Source: JBCBKL01 sp038521825 (GTDB lineage Bacteria > Pseudomonadota > Alphaproteobacteria > Rhodobacterales > Rhodobacteraceae). Taken from it: a DNA stretch of 64,000 nucleotides. Under the pieces are notes generated by a model. That model was given only the letters and a program-made list of their open reading frames with translations, searched no databases and had not been told where the DNA came from. The position numbers and the translations under genes were made by a program. Where the stretch lies: assembly GCA_038521825.1 (NCBI GenBank), contig JBCBKL010000005.1:117125-181124 (forward strand), in the 5' to 3' direction. Positions 17,355 through 26,055 of the stretch are shown one piece after another (positions within the stretch are counted from its first letter, which is position 1; every line of letters begins with the position of its first letter).

Positions 17355-17386
17355 AGGGGATCGGCGAACAGCCGGTCCCCTTTCTC
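17355..17386 (+). terminator. Terminator after rpmA
   Basis: AGGGGATCGGC and GCCGGTCCCCT form an 11-base-pair stem (one G-U) around a 5-base loop, followed by TTTCTC. It separates the ribosomal protein pair from the acetyltransferase gene. Confidence 0.8.
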
Positions 17387-17404
17387 ATTCCTTGGAGCGG
17401 TCCC

Positions 17405-17908
17405 ATGACCGATGAATTGAAAACCGAACGTTTGGTGCTGCGGCGCGTTAGGCGCGCTGATGCCGACGACATCGCAGCTTTGCTGGGTAATATCGCGGTA
17501 GCAAAATGGCTGACACGCGTCCCATGGCCTTATGGTCCATCCGATGCCGAGGAATTCATAACCCGGGTCGAAGACCAACGCAGCGAACACTTTGCGATTA
17601 CCAGCGAGGCCCGCCTGATCGGTGTCATATCATCGCAGGATCATCTCGGTTATTGGCTGGGCCAGCCTTTCTGGGGATACGGCTTTGCGACTGAAGCGGG
17701 CAGTGCAGTCATCAATCGCTTTTTTCAAGGTCAGGCGGATCAACTGCATTCGGGCTATCTGGAAGGCAATGACGCGTCTTGCCGCGTGCTGAGCAAACTG
17801 GGGTTCGCGGAGACACACCTCGAACATTCATTTGTCCCGGCCCAGGGCAAAAAGGTGGTTCAGCACAAAATGGTGCTGATCCGCGAAGTATGGGAGGCCG
17901 CGGCATGA
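17405..17908 (+). CDS. GNAT-family N-acetyltransferase (RimJ/RimL type)
   Basis: A 167-residue GNAT protein. LKTERLVLRRVRRADADDIA at the N-terminus and the acetyl-CoA-binding helix region GYWLGQPFWGYGFATEA near residue 82-98 identify the RimJ/RimL/SpeG-like branch. NDASCRVLSKLGF is the common end motif. Its stop overlaps the start of the LysE exporter gene (ATGA). The acceptor is unknown. A second GNAT gene lies on the other side of the exporter. Confidence 0.88.
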   Translation: MTDELKTERLVLRRVRRADADDIAALLGNIAVAKWLTRVPWPYGPSDAEEFITRVEDQRSEHFAITSEARLIGVISSQDHLGYWLGQPFWGYGFATEAGSAVINRFFQGQADQLHSGYLEGNDASCRVLSKLGFAETHLEHSFVPAQGKKVVQHKMVLIREVWEAAA

Positions 17909-18507
17909 GCGTTGCGGCTACAACTTTTGTGGTCTTTGCCGCCTCGCAGATCGGCACGCCAGGGCCCGCCAATATGGCGATGCTGGCGACGGGCGCGCGG
18001 TTCGGGTTTCGGGCGGCACTTCCGTTCGTGCTGGGCGTCGCTTTGGGTAAGCAGTTCGTGATCTGGCCCGTTGGTTTTGGGCTGATGGAGCTTGCCGACA
18101 AAGCGCCGTGGATCTTTGAGACGCTCAAATGGCTTTCTGCGGCCTATATCTGCTGGTTGGCATGGAAAGTGGCAAACCTACGCTTACGTACGGATCAGGA
18201 TGGCGAATCCGCGCCAGGTTTCGCTGCGGGCCTCATCGTACACCCGCTCAACCCCAAGGCATGGGCCATGATCGTTGCCGGATTCACCAATTTTGTGCCC
18301 GCTGGAACGGATCCTGTTCACGCAACAGCAACCATCGCCGCCATATTGCTCGGATGTCAGCTCATTCTGCACCCAATTTGGACGTTTGCAGGTGACAGAA
18401 TTGCGCGGACCCTCGCAGGGACGCCTATGGAACCTTATCTGATGTATACCCTGGCGGCCTTAACGGTCGCCTCGGTTCTGTTTGTTCTGTTCGGAGGAGG
18501 AACATGA
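17905..18507 (+). CDS. LysE/RhtB-family amino-acid exporter
   Basis: A 200-residue inner-membrane protein with about five to six hydrophobic segments. The family signature GTPGPANMAMLATGARFG is at residues 16-33, followed by a second GVALGK segment and LNPKAWAM near residue 120. LysE-type proteins export amino acids or their derivatives. The start at 17905 overlaps the upstream GNAT stop; the longer upstream frame would run into that gene. It is sandwiched between two acetyltransferase genes with ATGA overlaps on both sides. Confidence 0.88.
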   Translation: MSVAATTFVVFAASQIGTPGPANMAMLATGARFGFRAALPFVLGVALGKQFVIWPVGFGLMELADKAPWIFETLKWLSAAYICWLAWKVANLRLRTDQDGESAPGFAAGLIVHPLNPKAWAMIVAGFTNFVPAGTDPVHATATIAAILLGCQLILHPIWTFAGDRIARTLAGTPMEPYLMYTLAALTVASVLFVLFGGGT

Positions 18508-19046
18508 CGATGGAGATGGTAAAGATCGTGTCGCAACCAGTGATCGAAACGGAACGCTTCGTTCTTCGCCCCTTGCGGAAGTCTGATCAGGGCCTAATCG
18601 AACACTACGCGAGCGATCCACGCGTGGCGCGTATGACCACATCCATTCCCCATCCGCTTCCGCCGGGCATGACCGAAGCCTTCGTGGCCCGCGCCATGAA
18701 GGAAGAACGGGACGAAGATGTCTGGGCCATGGATGGCACCCGGTCGGACGGGGCCGAGGTCATGGGGCTGATCTCGTTGGAAAGGATGGACCGCAACCAG
18801 TCCGAAGTTGGCTATTGGGTCGCGCCGCCTTACTGGAACACCGGGCTGGCCTCGGCCGCTGTTCAGGCTTTGATCAATGCCAATCCGATGCAAAACGATG
18901 CCATGTTCGCGAGCGTCTTTCAGGACAACCCGGCATCGGCACGGGTTCTGACCCATTGCGGCTTTGAGTATCTGGGCGACGCCGAAAGCTTTTCGGTCGC
19001 GCGAGATGCCAACGTGCCGACTTGGACCTACTCGCGCAAACTCTGA
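18504..19046 (+). CDS. GNAT-family N-acetyltransferase (second)
   Basis: A 180-residue GNAT protein. Visible segments are VIETERFVLRPLRKSDQGLI, then VGYWVAPPYWNTGLASAA (acetyl-CoA site) and NPASARVLTHCGFEYLG. It overlaps the LysE gene by four bases. The gene sits between rpmA and obgE, an arrangement typical of Rhodobacterales. The substrate is not known. Confidence 0.87.
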   Translation: MTMEMVKIVSQPVIETERFVLRPLRKSDQGLIEHYASDPRVARMTTSIPHPLPPGMTEAFVARAMKEERDEDVWAMDGTRSDGAEVMGLISLERMDRNQSEVGYWVAPPYWNTGLASAAVQALINANPMQNDAMFASVFQDNPASARVLTHCGFEYLGDAESFSVARDANVPTWTYSRKL

Positions 19047-19082
19047 TTGCGGGGGCTGGTTCCCCGCTATAGGACGCCCTTC

Positions 19083-20111
19083 ATGAAGTTCCTCGATCTG
19101 GCAAAGGTCTATATCCGCTCGGGCAGCGGTGGCGGCGGGTGCATTTCCTTCCGGCGGGAGAAGTACATCGAGTATGGCGGCCCCGATGGTGGGGATGGTG
19201 GCAAGGGCGGATCCGTCTGGGCAGAAGCTGTCGATGGACTGAATACGCTCATCGATTTCCGCTATCAGCAGCATTTCTTCGCCAAGAATGGCCAGCCGGG
19301 AATGGGGCGGCAGCGGACGGGCAAGGATGGCGACCATATTGTTCTGCGCGTCCCCGCGGGAACCGAAATTCTGGATGAAGACCAGGAAACCGTAATCGCC
19401 GATCTCACCGAGGTTGGACAGCGGTTCGAACTTGCGCGCGGCGGCAATGGCGGCTGGGGTAATCTACATTTCAAGACGGCGACCAACCAGGCCCCCCGCC
19501 GGTCAAACCCGGGGCAAGAGGGGATCGAGCGCACGATCTGGCTGCGGCTCAAGCTGATTGCGGATGTCGGGCTTCTGGGGCTGCCCAATGCGGGCAAGTC
19601 GACCTTCCTGGCCGCGACATCGAACGCCCGGCCCAAGATCGCCGACTATCCGTTTACGACGTTGCACCCCAACCTTGGTGTAGTGGGCGTCGACAACACC
19701 GAATTCGTGATTGCCGACATCCCCGGTCTGATCGAAGGCGCCTCAGAGGGGCGGGGGCTGGGCGATCTGTTTCTGGGGCATGTCGAACGCTGTTCTGTCC
19801 TGCTGCATCTGGTTGATTGCACCTCCGACGACGTTGCCGCAGATTATCATACCATCATCAGCGAGCTTGAAGCTTACGGCGGTGATCTTGCGCAAAAGCC
19901 GCGGGTCACCGTGCTGAACAAGGTCGACGCGCTCGATGAAGAGCTGATCGACATGCAGGCAGAACTGTTGACTGAGGCGTGTGGCGGTCCCGTTTTGCGC
20001 ATGTCCGGTGTGTCGCGCGAGGGCGTGATCGAGGTCTTGCGGACGCTGCGCCGCGAGATCGACGCCGACCGGGCCCCAAAGGAAGAAGGGGCGGCGCCGT
20101 GGCGTCCCTGA
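19083..20111 (+). CDS. obgE: GTPase ObgE/CgtA
   Basis: A 342-residue Obg GTPase. The glycine-rich Obg fold is at residues 1-158 (GSGGGGCISFRREKYIEYGG, DGGDGGKGGSVW) and the G domain at 159-330. G1 is GLPNAGKST, the switch II region is DIPGLIEGASEGRGLG and the NKVD motif is in VLNKVDALD. It acts in 50S assembly and stress control, usually essential. The ATG at 19083 gives the normal start MKFLDLAKVYIRSG. The C-terminal variable domain is absent, as in many alphaproteobacteria. It overlaps proB. Confidence 0.97.
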   Translation: MKFLDLAKVYIRSGSGGGGCISFRREKYIEYGGPDGGDGGKGGSVWAEAVDGLNTLIDFRYQQHFFAKNGQPGMGRQRTGKDGDHIVLRVPAGTEILDEDQETVIADLTEVGQRFELARGGNGGWGNLHFKTATNQAPRRSNPGQEGIERTIWLRLKLIADVGLLGLPNAGKSTFLAATSNARPKIADYPFTTLHPNLGVVGVDNTEFVIADIPGLIEGASEGRGLGDLFLGHVERCSVLLHLVDCTSDDVAADYHTIISELEAYGGDLAQKPRVTVLNKVDALDEELIDMQAELLTEACGGPVLRMSGVSREGVIEVLRTLRREIDADRAPKEEGAAPWRP

Positions 20112-21205
20112 CGGCATCGAAACGGCTGGTGATCAAGATCGGCTCGGCCCTGCTGGTCGATCGGGACAGCGGTGAGTTGCGCGCAGAATGGCTTGCGGGT
20201 CTTGCACGGGATGTCGCGTGGCTGCGTGGCGCGGGCGTGCAGGTGGCAATTGTGTCGTCCGGGTCAATTGCGCTTGGCCGCAGGGTGTTGGCCCTGCCGC
20301 AGGCGGAACTCGCGCTCGAGCAGTCGCAGGCCGCCGCTGCCGTGGGGCAAATCCGCCTGGCCCGGGCCTACGAAGACGCGCTGACACCGCACGGCATCAC
20401 CACGGCCCTCGTTTTGATGACGCTGGAGGACAGCCGCAATAGGCGCCGATATCTCAATTCACGCGCGACCCTCGAACAACTGCTTGGCCTCGGCGTTGTG
20501 CCGATCGTTAACGAAAACGACACGATTGCGACGGACGAGATCCGGTATGGCGACAATGACCGGCTGGCGGCCCAGATCGCGGCGGCCATCGGGGCTGATA
20601 CGCTGGTACTCTTGTCGGATGTAGACGGCTTTTATTCCGGCGATCCCAGCCGGGATGAGACAGCAAAGCGGTTCGACATCATTGAACGGATCACGCCCGA
20701 GATCGAGGCGATGGCGGGCGATGCCGGGTCTGGCTTGTCGAAGGGGGGGATGAAGACCAAGTTGATGGCCGCCAAGACGGCCACGTCTGCGGGCTGCCGC
20801 ATGGCGATCTGCCATGGCGCCGTCGCCCGGCCTTTGACCGCGCTGGAACAGGGGGCGGCCTCGACATGGTTTACCCCAACCCTTGATCCGCAGGCCGCCC
20901 GCAAACGCTGGATTGGTGCTATGAAACCGCTTGGGACGCTGACGCTCGATGCGGGTGCCGTTAACGCATTGATAAATGGAAACAGCCTCTTACCAGCAGG
21001 TGTTAAGGCAATCGCAGGCGCATTTGGTCGTGGCGACCCGGTCGCGATCAAGGGGCCTGATGGACATCAGCTGGGGTTGGGCCTCAGCCGGTACACTTCG
21101 GATGAGGCGGACGCGATCAAAGGCCACAAGAGCGCCGAGATCGAGGGGATTCTGGGCTATCCAGGTCGCGCGGCGCTCATTCATCGGGACGATATGGCAC
21201 TGTAG
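20099..21205 (+). CDS. proB: Glutamate 5-kinase
   Basis: A 368-residue enzyme for the first step of proline synthesis, starting at a GTG inside the end of obgE (13-base overlap) with GGAAGAAGGGG upstream. The amino-acid kinase domain comprises LVIKIGSALLVD, VSSGSIALGR, PIVNENDTIATDEIRYGDND and GSGLSKGGMKTKL. A PUA domain occupies about residues 270-365. It phosphorylates glutamate, and the product goes to ProA encoded 41 bases downstream. Confidence 0.96.
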   Translation: MASLTASKRLVIKIGSALLVDRDSGELRAEWLAGLARDVAWLRGAGVQVAIVSSGSIALGRRVLALPQAELALEQSQAAAAVGQIRLARAYEDALTPHGITTALVLMTLEDSRNRRRYLNSRATLEQLLGLGVVPIVNENDTIATDEIRYGDNDRLAAQIAAAIGADTLVLLSDVDGFYSGDPSRDETAKRFDIIERITPEIEAMAGDAGSGLSKGGMKTKLMAAKTATSAGCRMAICHGAVARPLTALEQGAASTWFTPTLDPQAARKRWIGAMKPLGTLTLDAGAVNALINGNSLLPAGVKAIAGAFGRGDPVAIKGPDGHQLGLGLSRYTSDEADAIKGHKSAEIEGILGYPGRAALIHRDDMAL

Positions 21206-21246
21206 GCGGGCCTCTGGTAAACCAGTCAAACCGGCGGGAGATTGAT

Positions 21247-22512
21247 ATGAAAGACCTGACAGATATCGCCAGCCTGATGCGTGACATGGGCGAGCGGGCC
21301 AAGGCCGCGGCGGCCACGCTGGCCTCTGCCTCTTCCGAACGCAAATATGCAGCGCTGATTAGCGCGGCAGAGCATGTCTGGACCTCGCGGAACGAGATTA
21401 TCGAGGCAAACCACAAGGACCTCGAGTTTGGGCGTGAAAAAGGCCTGTCGGACGCGATGATGGATCGCCTCGCGCTTGACGAAGATCGGATCCGCGGCGT
21501 TGTTGATGGATTGCGCAGTGTCGCAGAACAAACCGATCCGGTGGGCGAGGTGATCGTCGAATGGGATCAGCCGACCGGATTGCACATCAGGCGGGTCCGC
21601 ACACCGCTTGGTGTCATCGGTGTGATCTATGAAAGCCGTCCCAATGTGACGGCTGATGCGGGCGCTTTGTGTCTCAAGGCAGGAAATGCGGTGATCCTGC
21701 GGGGCGGATCAGAGAGTTTGCATTCATCGCAGGCTATCCATCAGTGCCTCGTTCGGGGATTGCGCGACGCCCGTCTGCCCGAGGATGCAATCCAGCTGGT
21801 CCCCACCCGCGACCGGGCGGCTGTGGGAGAGATGCTCACGATGACCGACTATATCGACGTGATCGTTCCCCGGGGCGGGAAGGGCCTTGTCGGCCTTGTG
21901 CAGCGTGAGGCACGTGTCCCGGTTTTCGCGCATCTTGAGGGGATCTGTCACGTCTACGTTGGCAAGACGGCGGATCCCGCCATGGCCCGCGAAATCGTAT
22001 TGAATGCCAAGACCCGCCGCACAGGTATCTGCGGCGCGATGGAATGCCTCCTGATCGATTGGCAGTTTTACACGCAGTACGGAGCGGGACTTGTCGAGGC
22101 TCTTATAAAGGCTGGCGTCGAAGTGCGCGCGACTGGCGAGCTGTTGAAGGTCGACGGGACGGTCGAAGCGCAGTCAGACGACTTTGGCCGTGAATTCCTG
22201 GACATGATCGTTGCGGTCAAGCTTGTCGACGGTCTGGACGAAGCGATCGCGCACATCCGCAAATACGGATCCAACCACACGGATTGCATCATCAGCGAGG
22301 ATCCGGTCGCTGTTCAGACGTTCTTTGACAGCCTGGACAGTGCGATCCTGATGCACAACGCGTCTACACAATTCGCCGACGGGGGCGAGTTTGGCATGGG
22401 GGCCGAAATAGGCATCGCCACCGGCAAGATGCATGCGCGGGGCCCTGTGGGGGCCGCGCAGCTGACCAGCTTTAAATACCTCGTGACCGGAAACGGGGCC
22501 GTGCGCGCTTAA
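21247..22512 (+). CDS. proA: Glutamate-5-semialdehyde dehydrogenase
   Basis: A 421-residue gamma-glutamyl phosphate reductase. Visible hallmarks are RVRTPLGVIGVIYESRPNVT near residue 118, KAGNAVILRGGSE, PRGGKGLVGLVQ and the catalytic cysteine in RRTGICGAMECLL near residue 260. It reduces glutamyl phosphate with NADPH. It follows proB on the same transcript. The 3' end overlaps the convergent chpT gene by four bases. Confidence 0.97.
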   Translation: MKDLTDIASLMRDMGERAKAAAATLASASSERKYAALISAAEHVWTSRNEIIEANHKDLEFGREKGLSDAMMDRLALDEDRIRGVVDGLRSVAEQTDPVGEVIVEWDQPTGLHIRRVRTPLGVIGVIYESRPNVTADAGALCLKAGNAVILRGGSESLHSSQAIHQCLVRGLRDARLPEDAIQLVPTRDRAAVGEMLTMTDYIDVIVPRGGKGLVGLVQREARVPVFAHLEGICHVYVGKTADPAMAREIVLNAKTRRTGICGAMECLLIDWQFYTQYGAGLVEALIKAGVEVRATGELLKVDGTVEAQSDDFGREFLDMIVAVKLVDGLDEAIAHIRKYGSNHTDCIISEDPVAVQTFFDSLDSAILMHNASTQFADGGEFGMGAEIGIATGKMHARGPVGAAQLTSFKYLVTGNGAVRA

Positions 22513-23108
22513 AGCGTCACGGTCACGGTTTCGGCGTCCGTATCATAGCCGACAGCGCGCCCTATCTCGGCAGCTGCCAACGGCAACAGCGCGAACTGGA
22601 CCTGTGCCGGGGCGATCTCATCCGCCCCGCCCGTGGCGCGGAGCCGGGACCAAAGCGCAGCATCCACGTTCAGTTTCGCGGCTTTGCCCACGATGCTCCA
22701 GTTGTCGCCATCCTTGCTCACATCGATCGCCCCACCATAGGCCAGCGCGTTTTCCAGACAGAGGATCGCAAGCAGGACAAGGCGGATTTCGCGCCGTGTA
22801 TGGGCCGCGTCGATGTTGTAGTTGATCGCCAGCTTGCTGCCGGCGGCATAGTCGCCCAGGATGGTCTGCAATTCGCTGCTGCCGATCTCCTGGTCGCTTG
22901 CAGCACCAAAGGCCACGCGAAAGAACCGGATGCGGGCGCTGGCATTGGTGACGCTGTCCGCGATCAGATCAAGTTCGGGGCCCTCGGAAGGCGCCGTCAG
23001 GCTGAGCAGCTCCAAACCATTGTTGATCGCGCCAATCGGCGATATGAGGTCGTGACAAATGCGGCTGCCGATCAGGGCGGCAAGGGTCATTTCGGTCTGG
23101 CCCATCAT
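22509..23108 (-). CDS. chpT: Histidine phosphotransferase ChpT-like
   Basis: A 199-residue protein. The phosphorylatable histidine lies in IGSRICHDLISPIGAINNGL (His at about residue 19), followed by a two-helix bundle and a degenerate ATPase-like domain (about 75-199), as in Caulobacter ChpT. ChpT passes phosphate from CckA to CtrA and CpdR, which in Roseobacters controls motility, gene transfer and cell cycle. ATG 23108 is used; an in-frame ATG follows at once and a longer upstream frame is unlikely because a divergent gene begins at 23133. Confidence 0.85.
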   Translation of the reverse strand: MMGQTEMTLAALIGSRICHDLISPIGAINNGLELLSLTAPSEGPELDLIADSVTNASARIRFFRVAFGAASDQEIGSSELQTILGDYAAGSKLAINYNIDAAHTRREIRLVLLAILCLENALAYGGAIDVSKDGDNWSIVGKAAKLNVDAALWSRLRATGGADEIAPAQVQFALLPLAAAEIGRAVGYDTDAETVTVTL

Positions 23109-23132
23109 GTGGTTCCTGCCCATAGGTGCGAT

Positions 23133-23318
23133 TTGGATGATCTTAACGCCATTCTGGCCCCCGGTATGCTGGTCCGCCATCCCGATCATGCGGAATGGGG
23201 TGTTGGTCAGGTTCAGAGCAATATTGCGGGCAAGATCACCGTAAACTTCCGCGAAGAAGGTAAGGTGGTGATCGACGGCGCCCGGATCACTCTGATTCCG
23301 GTCTTTGATGGTTCATGA
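23133..23318 (+). CDS. DUF3553-domain small protein
   Basis: A 61-residue protein beginning with TTG (DDLNAILAPGMLVRHPD), or alternatively at ATG 23166 (50 residues). The core VRHPDHAEWGVGQVQSNIAG and FREEGKVVIDG is the DUF3553 fold, related to small SH3-like DNA/RNA-binding barrels such as the CarD N-terminal region. It is divergent from chpT with only 24 bases between the starts, so their control regions overlap. Function unknown. Confidence 0.75.
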   Translation: MDDLNAILAPGMLVRHPDHAEWGVGQVQSNIAGKITVNFREEGKVVIDGARITLIPVFDGS

Positions 23319-23409
23319 TGGTTTACCAATCGTTAACGCCTGTCAGCCGCGCGGATAACGCCCGGTTTTTCTTTGCACTTCCAGCGGGAAATGCCTAGGT
23401 CAGCCTGCA

Positions 23410-24177
23410 ATGAATGTGATCTCGGACCCAAAATTTCGCGTCGTCATTGCCCAGACTGATGAAGAGCTGCGGGCGGCCCAGTCGCTCCGCTACGACGTTT
23501 TTGTGCGCGAGCTGGGCGGCGGTGGCCCGCTGGTGGATCATGAGGCGGGGCTGGAACGCGACGAATTTGATCCGTTCTTTGATCATATGCTGCTTTTCGA
23601 CGACGCGACCGGCAAGGCCGTCGGGGTTTACCGGCTTCTGCGCGGCGAAAAGGCGACAGAGCTGGGGCGGTTCTATTCCGAAGACGAGTATGATCTTTCA
23701 CCCCTAAAGAACTCAGGTCGGCGCCTGCTGGAACTGGGCCGGTCGTGCCTCGCCCCGGATTACCGCGGGGGTACAGCCATGTATCACCTGTGGACCGGGC
23801 TCGCGGATTATGTCGCGGACCACCAGATCGAGATACTGTTCGGCGTCGCGAGCTTCCATGGCACAGATCTGCAGGCTCTGGCCGCGCCGTTGTCTCTTTT
23901 GCATCATTGCCATCTGGCACCGCCAGAGCTGCGGGTTCGCGCCATTGGTCCGCAGGCGCGCGACATGGACCTGATGGATCTGGACCAGATCGACCGGCGG
24001 GCTGCGATGGTCCAGATCCCGGCGCTGATCAAGGCTTATCTCAGGCTTGGCGGTGTCGTCGGGCAGGGGGCCTATCTGGACGAACCCTTCAACACCACCG
24101 ATGTCTGTCTCGTGATGGATACCGACCGCCTGAACGCCCGCCAGGCCCGGATCTATCGCCGTTCCAACCGGACATGA
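23410..24177 (+). CDS. olsB: L-ornithine N(alpha)-acyltransferase (OlsB-like)
   Basis: A 255-residue GNAT-fold acyltransferase. AQSLRYDVFVRELGG near residue 22 and ELGRSCLAPDYRGG near residue 112 are typical of OlsB/hemolysin-type acyltransferases that attach a 3-hydroxyacyl group from ACP to ornithine. It overlaps olsA by four bases, the usual olsB-olsA pair making ornithine lipids, phosphorus-free membrane lipids common in marine alphaproteobacteria. Family members can accept other amino acids. Confidence 0.88.
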   Translation: MNVISDPKFRVVIAQTDEELRAAQSLRYDVFVRELGGGGPLVDHEAGLERDEFDPFFDHMLLFDDATGKAVGVYRLLRGEKATELGRFYSEDEYDLSPLKNSGRRLLELGRSCLAPDYRGGTAMYHLWTGLADYVADHQIEILFGVASFHGTDLQALAAPLSLLHHCHLAPPELRVRAIGPQARDMDLMDLDQIDRRAAMVQIPALIKAYLRLGGVVGQGAYLDEPFNTTDVCLVMDTDRLNARQARIYRRSNRT

Positions 24178-25019
24178 GCGTCACATGGTATAGCGACGAA
24201 CCGCCGCCCGCCCATGATGTTCCGGGCTGGGCGTGGCCGTTGGTGGTGTTGCGGATCGTACTGTTGGTCGCGCTGATCGCACCGTGTTTTCTGCTGCTGC
24301 TTACAGTGCGGAGCATCGAAAAGCCGCTCTCGGGTCTCCGCCGCCCTGTGTCCCCCTGGATCACCTACTTCGTCTGTCGCGGGGCGCTGCTGATCATCGG
24401 ACTGAAACTGGTGTTGCGCGGCCAGCCGATGGAGGGGCGAGGGGCCATTGTGGCCAACCATTCCAGCTGGCTTGATATCTTCGTGCTGAACGCGACCGAT
24501 TGCGTCTACTTCGTCTCCAAGGTCGAGGTCGCAAGCTGGGCCGGGATCGGGGCGCTGGCCAAGGCGACGGGCACGGTATTTATCACCCGCGACCGGAAAG
24601 ATGCCAAATCGCAGGCAGACCTTTTTGAAACGCGGCTGCTGGCCGGGCATCGCCTGCTGTTCTTTCCCGAAGGCACCAGCACCGACGGCCTGCGGGTTCT
24701 GCCCTTCAAGTCGACGCTTTTTGCCGCGTTCTTTGCACCGTCGCTGCGCGACGAAATCCGGGTTCAGCCGGTATCGGTCACCTATCACGCGCCTTTGGGC
24801 CAGGATGCCCGCTTTTATGGCTGGTGGGGAGACACCGGGTTCGGAGAGCATTTGTTAACGGTTCTCGGCTCTGTGCGCCGTGGACGGGTTGAGGTCACGT
24901 ATCACGCGCCTTTGCGCGTGTCGGAATATGCCGATCGCAAGGCGCTGGCGCAGGCAGGCGAAGTGGCGGTGCGGGGCGATCACGGATACGCGAACAAACC
25001 GGCGACCGCGGTATCCTGA
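24174..25019 (+). CDS. olsA: Lyso-ornithine lipid O-acyltransferase (PlsC domain)
   Basis: A 281-residue membrane acyltransferase. A membrane segment lies at residues 20-45 (WPLVVLRIVLLVALIAPCF). The catalytic HX4D motif is NHSSWLDIF, followed by ITRDRKD and the FPEGTSTDG motif of the 1-acyl-glycerol-3-phosphate acyltransferase family. The ATG at 24174 overlaps olsB's stop (ATGA). It would add the second acyl chain to lyso-ornithine lipid at the inner membrane. Confidence 0.88.
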   Translation: MSVTWYSDEPPPAHDVPGWAWPLVVLRIVLLVALIAPCFLLLLTVRSIEKPLSGLRRPVSPWITYFVCRGALLIIGLKLVLRGQPMEGRGAIVANHSSWLDIFVLNATDCVYFVSKVEVASWAGIGALAKATGTVFITRDRKDAKSQADLFETRLLAGHRLLFFPEGTSTDGLRVLPFKSTLFAAFFAPSLRDEIRVQPVSVTYHAPLGQDARFYGWWGDTGFGEHLLTVLGSVRRGRVEVTYHAPLRVSEYADRKALAQAGEVAVRGDHGYANKPATAVS

Positions 25020-25026
25020 CGGGGCC

Positions 25027-25055
25027 TTGCCATCTGTGGAAAAGGGGCCTATACG
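25027..25055 (+). promoter_or_regulatory. Candidate promoter of rpsB
   Basis: TTGCCA and TATACG are separated by 17 bases just after olsA. This leaves a leader of about 110 bases before rpsB, where S2-responsive leader structures often lie. Confidence 0.5.
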
Positions 25056-25173
25056 GCGCGCACTTCACAGTCGGGGTCGGGCCAATGGGAGAGACATCCC
25101 CAAAGGTCCACCGGTTGGCGCCACAGCGTCGATGACCCCGACAAGGTATGAAACCGGAAAGGAAACGAAACGC

Positions 25174-25983
25174 ATGGCTTTGCCTGAATTCACCATGCGT
25201 CAGCTGCTTGAAGCTGGCGTACACTTTGGTCACCAGACACAAAGATGGAACCCCCGCATGGCGCCGTTCATCTACGGCTCGCGCAACGGGATCCACATTA
25301 TGGACCTTACGCAGACTGTTCCGATGCTGGACCAAGCGCTGCAGGCTATCCGCGAGACCGTTGCCAAGGGTGGTCGCATCCTCTTTGTCGGCACCAAGCG
25401 TCAGGCCTCTGTGCCGATCGCCGAAGCGGCCGAGAAAAGCGCGCAGTACTTCATGAACCACCGCTGGCTGGGTGGCACGCTGACCAACTGGCAGACCGTG
25501 TCGCAGTCGATCAACCGCTTGCGCGAGATTGACGAGCAGGCTGCGGGCGGCTTTGAAGGTCTGACCAAGAAAGAGCGTCTTGGCATGGAGCGTGACCAGT
25601 CCAAGCTGCAAGCCTCGCTGGGCGGGATCCGCGAGATGGGCGGGCGTCCCGACCTGCTGTTCGTCATCGACGTCAAGAAGGAAGCGCTGGCCATTGCCGA
25701 GGCCAACAAGCTGGGCATTCCGGTCGTCGCTGTCGTCGATACGAACTGCTCACCCGATGGCGTCGATTACGTCATCCCCGGCAACGACGATGCCGCACGC
25801 GCCATCGCGCTTTACTGTGACCTTGCGGCCCGCGCCGCCCTTGATGGCATGAGCGCGCAACTGGGTGCCGCCGGCGTCGATCTGGGCGAAATGGAAGAGG
25901 GCCTCGTCGAGGAAGCGGTTGCCGAAGAAGCCGAAGCGACCGCGACCGAGGAAGCCCCGGCCGAGGAAACGGCCGAAAGCTGA
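25174..25983 (+). CDS. rpsB: 30S ribosomal protein S2
   Basis: A 269-residue S2. Segments seen are FTMRQLLEAGVHFGHQTQRW, GRILFVGTKRQAS, HRWLGGTLTNWQTV and VIDVKKEALAIAEA. The last 30 residues are very acidic (Glu/Ala tail), common in alphaproteobacterial S2. The ATG at 25174 gives the standard MALPEFTMRQ start. It forms the conserved rpsB-tsf pair. Confidence 0.98.
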   Translation: MALPEFTMRQLLEAGVHFGHQTQRWNPRMAPFIYGSRNGIHIMDLTQTVPMLDQALQAIRETVAKGGRILFVGTKRQASVPIAEAAEKSAQYFMNHRWLGGTLTNWQTVSQSINRLREIDEQAAGGFEGLTKKERLGMERDQSKLQASLGGIREMGGRPDLLFVIDVKKEALAIAEANKLGIPVVAVVDTNCSPDGVDYVIPGNDDAARAIALYCDLAARAALDGMSAQLGAAGVDLGEMEEGLVEEAVAEEAEATATEEAPAEETAES

Positions 25984-26004
25984 GCTGTCACAGAGCTGTC
26001 ACAC

Positions 26005-26030
26005 GGGGCGGTGTAAGGACCGCCCCAAAA
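26005..26030 (+). terminator. Stem-loop between rpsB and tsf
   Basis: GGGGCGGT and ACCGCCCC form a perfect 8-base-pair stem with a 6-base loop and are followed by AAAACC rather than T. It may work as an attenuator or mRNA-processing hairpin between the two genes rather than as a full terminator. Confidence 0.5.
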
Positions 26031-26055
26031 CCCTAAGACATTGAGGAGAGCCACA

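Noticed and set aside
24880..25173. N-terminal extension of S2 into olsA
   Set aside because: It overlaps olsA and lacks similarity to S2; a promoter-like site lies between, so ATG 25174 is the start.
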